Source: JAHEEL01 sp942491345 (GTDB lineage: Bacteria; Actinomycetota; Acidimicrobiia; Spongiisociales; UBA5794). Taken from it: a DNA stretch of 64,000 bases. The DNA lies in the NCBI GenBank assembly GCA_942491345.1, contig CALOAN010000053.1:212399-276398 (forward strand). Reading direction: 5' to 3'. Under the pieces are notes generated by a model. That model worked only from the letters and a program-made list of their open reading frames with translations, did not search any database and was not told the origin of the DNA. Below, piece by piece: positions 60,149-64,000 of the stretch (within the stretch, counting starts at the first letter, position 1; each line of letters begins with the position of its first letter). The position numbers were made by a program, and so were the translations under genes.

Positions 60149-60622
60149 CTCGGTTGCAGGATGGCTGCACGACCGGTCAGGTCGAATGCCAGCACGGAGA
60201 AGCCGAGGGACGGCTGTTGGCTAGAAATGCCCTGCGTAGAACGACTCAGCCCAGGTCCTGACACGGAATGAACGCTGCAGGAGCCGAAACCAACAGGATT
60301 GGACGGGAATCGATACGCCAAACAGCTAGCTGAGCGACGCCCAACGCCCCGGCAGCCCCGCAACGAGGCTGCCCCTGCTCCTATCCGGTTGACCACGACC
60401 CATTCCGGTCGGCTGCGGCCCTATCCGGCAACGCAGCCTCGTCCCGCGCCGTCAACGGAAACGGGGTGGGTCGTCCATGGGGTGTGAGTTGTCCATGGGG
60501 TACGGCGAGAGTCCAGGGCCTACCGCAACCGTCAACCCTGAACACACGTTCGAGCTGACGCGTGGAGTTGCCGTGGGGTTGGGGGCATGTGAGTCGCAGA
60601 TCGTTCATGCCGGAACGACAGA

Positions 60623-60643
60623 AACCCCTATGCTGTAGGGGTT
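60623..60643. terminator. Hairpin next to the tRNA fragment
   Basis: AACCCCTA-TGCTG-TAGGGGTT, a perfect 8-bp stem with a 5-nt loop, followed by TCT when read on the minus strand. It lies 7 nt beyond the 3' end of the tRNA-Val fragment, where a tRNA terminator would be expected. Confidence 0.7.
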
Positions 60644-60650
60644 GCAGGAG

Positions 60651-60697
60651 TGGGCGCTACTGGGATCGAACCAGTGACCTCTGCCGTGTGAAGGCAA
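60651..60697 (-). tRNA. 3' half of tRNA-Val(CAC), probable att site (not a whole tRNA)
   Basis: Read on the minus strand, positions 27-73 of a tRNA are clear. The anticodon stem-loop is TTGCC-TTCACAC-GGCAG (anticodon CAC), the variable loop AGGTC, the T arm ACTGG-TTCGATC-CCAGT (60659-60675), the acceptor strand AGCGCCC and discriminator A. Upstream there is no D arm and no 5' acceptor strand GGGCGCT, so it is a fragment. This is what an integrase leaves behind when it uses a tRNA 3' end as target. Confidence 0.8.
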
Positions 60698-60731
60698 GAA
60701 AGCGGGTCGCCACCACTAGCCTTCTAGCCGT

Positions 60732-60754
60732 AATCCCTTGTGCTGCAAGGGTTT
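60732..60754. repeat. Second TGCTG-loop hairpin
   Basis: AATCCCTTG-TGCTG-CAAGGGTTT, an 8-of-9 bp stem with the same loop as the hairpin at 60623. The two hairpins bracket the tRNA fragment. The rest of 60149-61129 (981 bp) shows no gene; two TTGCCTACTTT copies follow at about 60800-60820. Confidence 0.55.
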
Positions 60755-61129
60755 CAGAGCCCATTGCATTTCATTGTTTCGCGCTGTTTTGCACCCTCTT
60801 GCCTACTTTTTGCCTACTTTGGAGATTCGCGCAACCGGATCCTCATCCCAACCCACTAGCGGAACACGGAATCTGACGCGGGTAGGGCCTGACTCCGCCA
60901 AAGAACCCTCTGTGCCAGCGAGGGCACCAAGCAATTCCGCCACCTTCGGGTTATGCGCGACGAGCTGGCTCACGGACCGGCATCTGTCGAATAGCCCATC
61001 GGATGACCCGATTCGGGTGGGACACGGCGCTGCCCTTCGGTGTACGTTGGCCGTAGGTCTCTTGCTAGTGATCCAACTGGACTCGCAAGCGAGGGTCTGG
61101 CAGAGGAACTCCGTAGACGGGGGACACAG

Positions 61130-61531
61130 ATGAAGCGACTCACACAGCTCATGCTTGCCGCGTTCCTGGTCGTGGCGACCATGGGCGTGATCGCAGGGTG
61201 CAGCGATGATGGCGGCACAGGCGTCAGCCTCGTGACAACGACGGCATCATCGGGTGGTGATTCGGGGAGTGATACGACGGAAGCCCCGACCACGACGAAG
61301 GCGCCGGACACGACACAGGCATCGTCGGGCGACGACTCCGCAGGCGGATCGTCGAGTCCCTCGGACGACTCTTCGAGCAACATGATCTGGCTCGTTGCGA
61401 TTGGTGGCGTCGTCATCGTTGCGATCATCGCCTTCGCCGCCGGTCGTGGAGATTCGACGAAGACAACGACGGAAACAGTCCCGCCGCCGCCACCGCCTGC
61501 CGGCGAAAGTGACGAGTACAGCGACGAGTAG
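61130..61531 (+). CDS. Lipoprotein with Thr/Ser-rich stalk and C-terminal membrane helix
   Basis: 133 residues. Signal peptide LMLAAFLVVATMGVIAGC (lipobox IAGC), a Ser/Thr/Asp/Gly-rich stalk (TTEAPTTTKAPDTTQASS), one transmembrane helix (MIWLVAIGGVVIVAIIAFAA) and a tail with seven prolines. Tethered at both ends, it may arch over the membrane. ATG 61130 with a GGGGGA upstream. No family recognised. Confidence 0.72.
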   Translation: MKRLTQLMLAAFLVVATMGVIAGCSDDGGTGVSLVTTTASSGGDSGSDTTEAPTTTKAPDTTQASSGDDSAGGSSSPSDDSSSNMIWLVAIGGVVIVAIIAFAAGRGDSTKTTTETVPPPPPPAGESDEYSDE

Positions 61532-61594
61532 CCCGGTGACACGGAGGCGTAGCCCTACGGCGTCGTGGCCGGCACAACTATGAAGGAGACCCAT

Positions 61595-61981
61595 ATGACG
61601 CAGCAACCCGGCGGATGGTACGACGACCCAACGAACCGATACGTGTACCGCTACTAGAACGGGACTCAGTGGACCGATCAGGTGAGCAGCAGCGGGAACA
61701 CCAGCACTGACCCGACCGCCTTGGATCCGCCTGCTGTCACGACCCCACCGGCCCCGGGTACCCAAGCGCCGAGTCCCTCCCAGGCTGCGGTCGCGCCGAC
61801 GGTTCAAGTCACGCAGAAGAGCGGTTCGGGATTCGGCACCGTCATCGGAGTGATCCTGGCCATCGCGGCTGTCGTGGTACTGATCATCGTGCTGGTAAAC
61901 AACTCGAGCGATGACTCGTCACCGGCGACAACGGGCGCCCCAGCAACAACAGAAGCTCCAGCGACGACGGTCGCACCGTAG
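61595..61981 (+). pseudogene. DUF2510 membrane protein with in-frame TAG at the conserved Trp
   Basis: ATG 61595 has AAGGAGAC 7 nt upstream. The frame reads TQQPGGWYDDPTNRYVYRY, then TAG (61655-61657), then NGTQWTDQVSSSG, a Pro/Ala/Thr linker, a transmembrane helix (GTVIGVILAIAAVVVLIIVL) and a Thr/Ala-rich tail to TAG 61981. In DUF2510 the RYWDG.QWT block has Trp exactly where TAG stands, so a single TGG-to-TAG change explains it. Everything else is intact. Confidence 0.85.
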
Positions 61982-62287
61982 CGACTATCCGAATCGACGG
62001 GCCTTGGAACATCGAACATGAAACCGACACGGACGATGCAGAGCGAAAGACAGTTGGTTGGGCCTCATCACCGCGAAGGTCAGGGAAGACCGGATCCGCA
62101 AAGTGGACCTCGGGTGGTAGCGGGCGGCCATCCCCGAGTAGTCCCGCTACTGAAACGCTCGATTGAACGCCTCGATGGTGTCGATGTGTGCCATCAGCTC
62201 GGATCCCCTGGTGATCGTCGTATGGCGATTGTTTTACCCGGAGATCGGCGCCCGCTTGCCGCGCTGTTGCAGTCCGTCACCCGTCGG
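61982..62287. other. 306-bp gap, no gene seen
   Basis: Nothing convincing on either strand between the DUF2510 pseudogene and the convergent DUF202 gene. Confidence 0.5.
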
Positions 62288-62692
62288 CTACGAGAAGGCG
62301 CTGAAGAAGTACAGCAGGAGGACGATCGTGATGGTGATTCCGAGAATCGCTGTGAGAATCGACATGGTCCGTGCCGGCACGATCGTGAGACGCTGCCCGT
62401 CCTGGTGCTTCACATGCTTGGCGATGCCGTGATACCGGCGCAGACCGAGGAACACAAGACCGTAGCCAACAACAAGGAACGCACCGGCCAGGGATCCCTG
62501 GACCCACTCCGGCCAGTCCTCGCCGAGCAGGGTCACGATGACCGTGCCGCCTGCGACGATGGAGAGACCCGTCCGGAGCACCGCGAACAGGGTGCGTTCG
62601 GCTGCGAGATAGGTCCTTTCGAGAGCGAGTTGCGAGCTGTCTGGCTGCGCGGATGCATCGGTCGGCGAGGTGGGCGGCTGCGTCTCAGGCAC
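62288..62692 (-). CDS. DUF202 (YidH-like) membrane protein
   Basis: 134 residues. Polar N-terminus, then the DUF202 signature LALERTYLAAERTLFAVLRT (the E.T.LA..RT block), three helices (GLSIVAGGTVIVTLLG, LAGAFLVVGYGLVFLGLRRY and MSILTAILGITITIVLLLYF). GTG 62692 is chosen because the open frame further upstream is antisense, basic and Pro-rich; an ATG at 62860 is the alternative. Function unknown. Confidence 0.82.
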   Translation of the reverse strand: MPETQPPTSPTDASAQPDSSQLALERTYLAAERTLFAVLRTGLSIVAGGTVIVTLLGEDWPEWVQGSLAGAFLVVGYGLVFLGLRRYHGIAKHVKHQDGQRLTIVPARTMSILTAILGITITIVLLLYFFSAFS

Positions 62693-63430
62693 GGCGGGTC
62701 CGTGAGACGGTCTCGGTGTATATGGCGGCGCCCGACACCGCCCTCCGAAAGCTGCGGGTTCCGACCAACATAGGTCTCCATTCGTCGCGCGATAGTCGGG
62801 ATCAGTCTTGCCCGTGGAGGTCGTCGGTGTCGACACCCGTTTCGGGTGCTTCTTGACCAACGGCGCTCGGAGCCGATGCGGGCTTCGAGCCGATGGGCGA
62901 TGGCATCAGGCCACCACCCCTCCACCGGCCAACCTGACGGACGAATCCGGTCATCGGCGCCGGCCCTCCACCGTCAGCGGCGCGTTCGGATGCTGCCGCA
63001 GGCTTGTACCGTTCTCCAGAGCCATCTCCTTCGAGCTGCGAGTCCTACAACCCACAGTCTCGCAAGGAGGACTCACCCTTTCATCAACCGATCACACCAA
63101 CTCCGCCGGGGACAACCTCCCTGGTTGTCCCAACTAGCGAATCCCGCAAACCCGAGGTGTTCTCAGATGGTGTGCGTGACGGTGCGGTTCTGACCGAGGT
63201 GAGTTTGGCCCAGCCGAGGATCCCGTTGTCGGGAGCAAGTCGAGCGTTGTCGGGATTGGGCAGTGGAGCGACGATCGATCACGTGGCTCTGTCGGTTCGG
63301 CGCCTCGGACAATCCGGGAGCGGTGTTCGCTTCATACCCGAATCGGGTGGTCCATTGGTCGGTCAGCGGACGACACTTGGGGGTACGCGAGCGCACGTGC
63401 TACACACGACTCCAGGAGGAGGTCGACCGC
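62693..63430. other. 738-bp gap, no gene supported
   Basis: Frames are short or have shadow composition. The last 40 bp lead into the DUF1254 pseudogene and contain AGGAGG (63415-63420), a good ribosome site for its ATG at 63431. Confidence 0.45.
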
Positions 63431-64000
63431 ATGACCAAGATTCCAGAGAATGTCCTCACGCCCGACATTCTGAACACCCGACTCGGCAGTCTGACCTTCA
63501 AGGACGGTGTGCCCTCCGACGACACCGTCTCGAAGGTCTACGACAACCTCGACTTCACGCGGGTGCTCGATGCCTACATGAGTGCCTACCAACTCGGTGT
63601 CGCTGAAGAGCGATGTACATCGGGCTCCTGAGCGTTGGTGCACAGGACAACGGTGGCGTCGCGATCTGGTCGGGTCTGATGGACTCGCAGTCGCTGTTCC
63701 TGACGGCAAATGCTGACACGGTCTACTACATCTTCACGCTCGATCTCACCGATGGTCCGATTGTCGTCGAGACTCCGCCGGATGCACTCGGCCTGTTCGA
63801 CGACTTCTGGTTCAAGCACGTGATCGACTTCGGACGGCCGGGACCCGACCGTGCGGCGGGTGGCAAGTTCCTGCTCATTCCCCCCGGCTATGACGGCCCG
63901 ATGCCCGACAGCGGCTTCCACGTCGGCTACAGCAGTACCTATCACGTGATGGCTTTCGGCCGCAGTTTCATGGTCGACGACGACCCGAAGCCCACGGTCA
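63431..64000 (+). pseudogene. DUF1254/DUF1214-family protein, frameshifted and cut by the window edge
   Basis: ATG 63431, AGGAGG 10 nt upstream. The frame reads TRLGSLTFKDGVPSDDTVSK, VYDNLDFTRVLDAYMSAYQL, GVAEE and then meets TGA at 63631. From about 63613 the next frame continues the family: MYIGLLSVGAQDNGGVAIWS, GLMDSQSLFLTANADTVYYI, VVETPPDALGLFDDFWFKHV and GRPGPDRAAGGKFLLIPPGY, reaching the window end at DDDPKPTV. One missing base (or two extra) near 63606-63614 accounts for it. Either a real frameshift or a sequence error. Confidence 0.85.

Noticed and set aside
60651..60740. Complete tRNA gene
   Set aside because: Only positions 27-73 can be built; no D arm or 5' acceptor strand is found upstream.
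61040..61130. Upstream extension of the 133-residue lipoprotein
   Set aside because: Would put 30 residues in front of a good lipoprotein signal peptide; ATG 61130 is the fitting start.
56752..61657. Idea that TAG is recoded as an amino acid in this genome
   Set aside because: Clear genes in the same window end at TAG (for example at 2020 and the tyrosine phenol-lyase at 4490-4492), so genome-wide recoding is ruled out.

Overview
High-GC chromosomal DNA, very probably from an actinobacterium. The markers are a mycothiol synthase (MshD), an F420-type deazaflavin-dependent nitroreductase-family protein, a DUF2510 protein, frequent GTG and TTG starts and many 4-nt ATGA/GTGA gene overlaps. The overall flavour (Thr-rich secreted lipoproteins, Mrp antiporter, MpaB-like oxygenase) would fit Acidimicrobiia or a relative, but the lineage call is inference and nothing here fixes the genus.

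1-4.5 kb: 5' part of thrS running off the left edge, a divergent phosphotransferase with no normal start, a zinc-ribbon mini-protein, mshD and a patatin. A hairpin built from eight 14-bp units closes the convergent gene pair. 4.5-7.8 kb: a PLP-enzyme catabolic operon (a gamma-lyase-family enzyme plus a tyrosine phenol-lyase) with a divergent Lrp/AsnC regulator. 7.9-11.3 kb: a translationally coupled operon of DASS anion transporter, cNMP-domain histidine kinase and response regulator. 11.4-16.5 kb: alpha/beta hydrolase, CNNM/CorC-type protein, DUF255 thioredoxin-fold protein, EamA transporter. 16.9-20.5 kb: SIMPL lipoprotein, then a ModE-like regulator with a tungstate-type ABC transporter (tupABC). 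20.5-27.5 kb: housekeeping and hypothetical genes, including MpaB-like, siderophore-interacting and Kef-type proteins.

27.5-36.8 kb is a cation-homeostasis island. It holds an Mrp antiporter operon (A, B, C, D, F and a G-E fusion) whose genes all overlap by 4 nt, a CPA2/TrkA antiporter and a universal-stress protein. It is bracketed by two paralogous small winged-helix regulators, each preceded by nearly the same 21-bp site (17/21 identical). 36.9-46.3 kb: assorted enzymes and hypotheticals (DUF1295, P1 peptidase, a DUF2652-SRPBCC fusion, hydrolases, a VIT-like protein). 46.4-50.1 kb: a MacB/FtsX-type ABC exporter with a GbsR/MarR-type regulator.

50.3-64 kb is the accessory part. It contains a Phd/RelE-type toxin-antitoxin pair with a near-consensus promoter that would give a leaderless mRNA, and an IS256-family element (51724-53121) with a perfect 9-bp target duplication that splits an alcohol dehydrogenase gene. 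That dehydrogenase is the last gene of an operon (MocA-like oxidoreductase, VOC protein, Ddn-like protein) divergent from a MarR regulator with twin palindromic operators. Beyond it are secreted or membrane proteins with Thr-rich linkers, the 3' half of a tRNA-Val(CAC) that looks like an integration scar, and three broken genes: two with single in-frame TAG codons and one frameshifted DUF1254 gene at the right edge.
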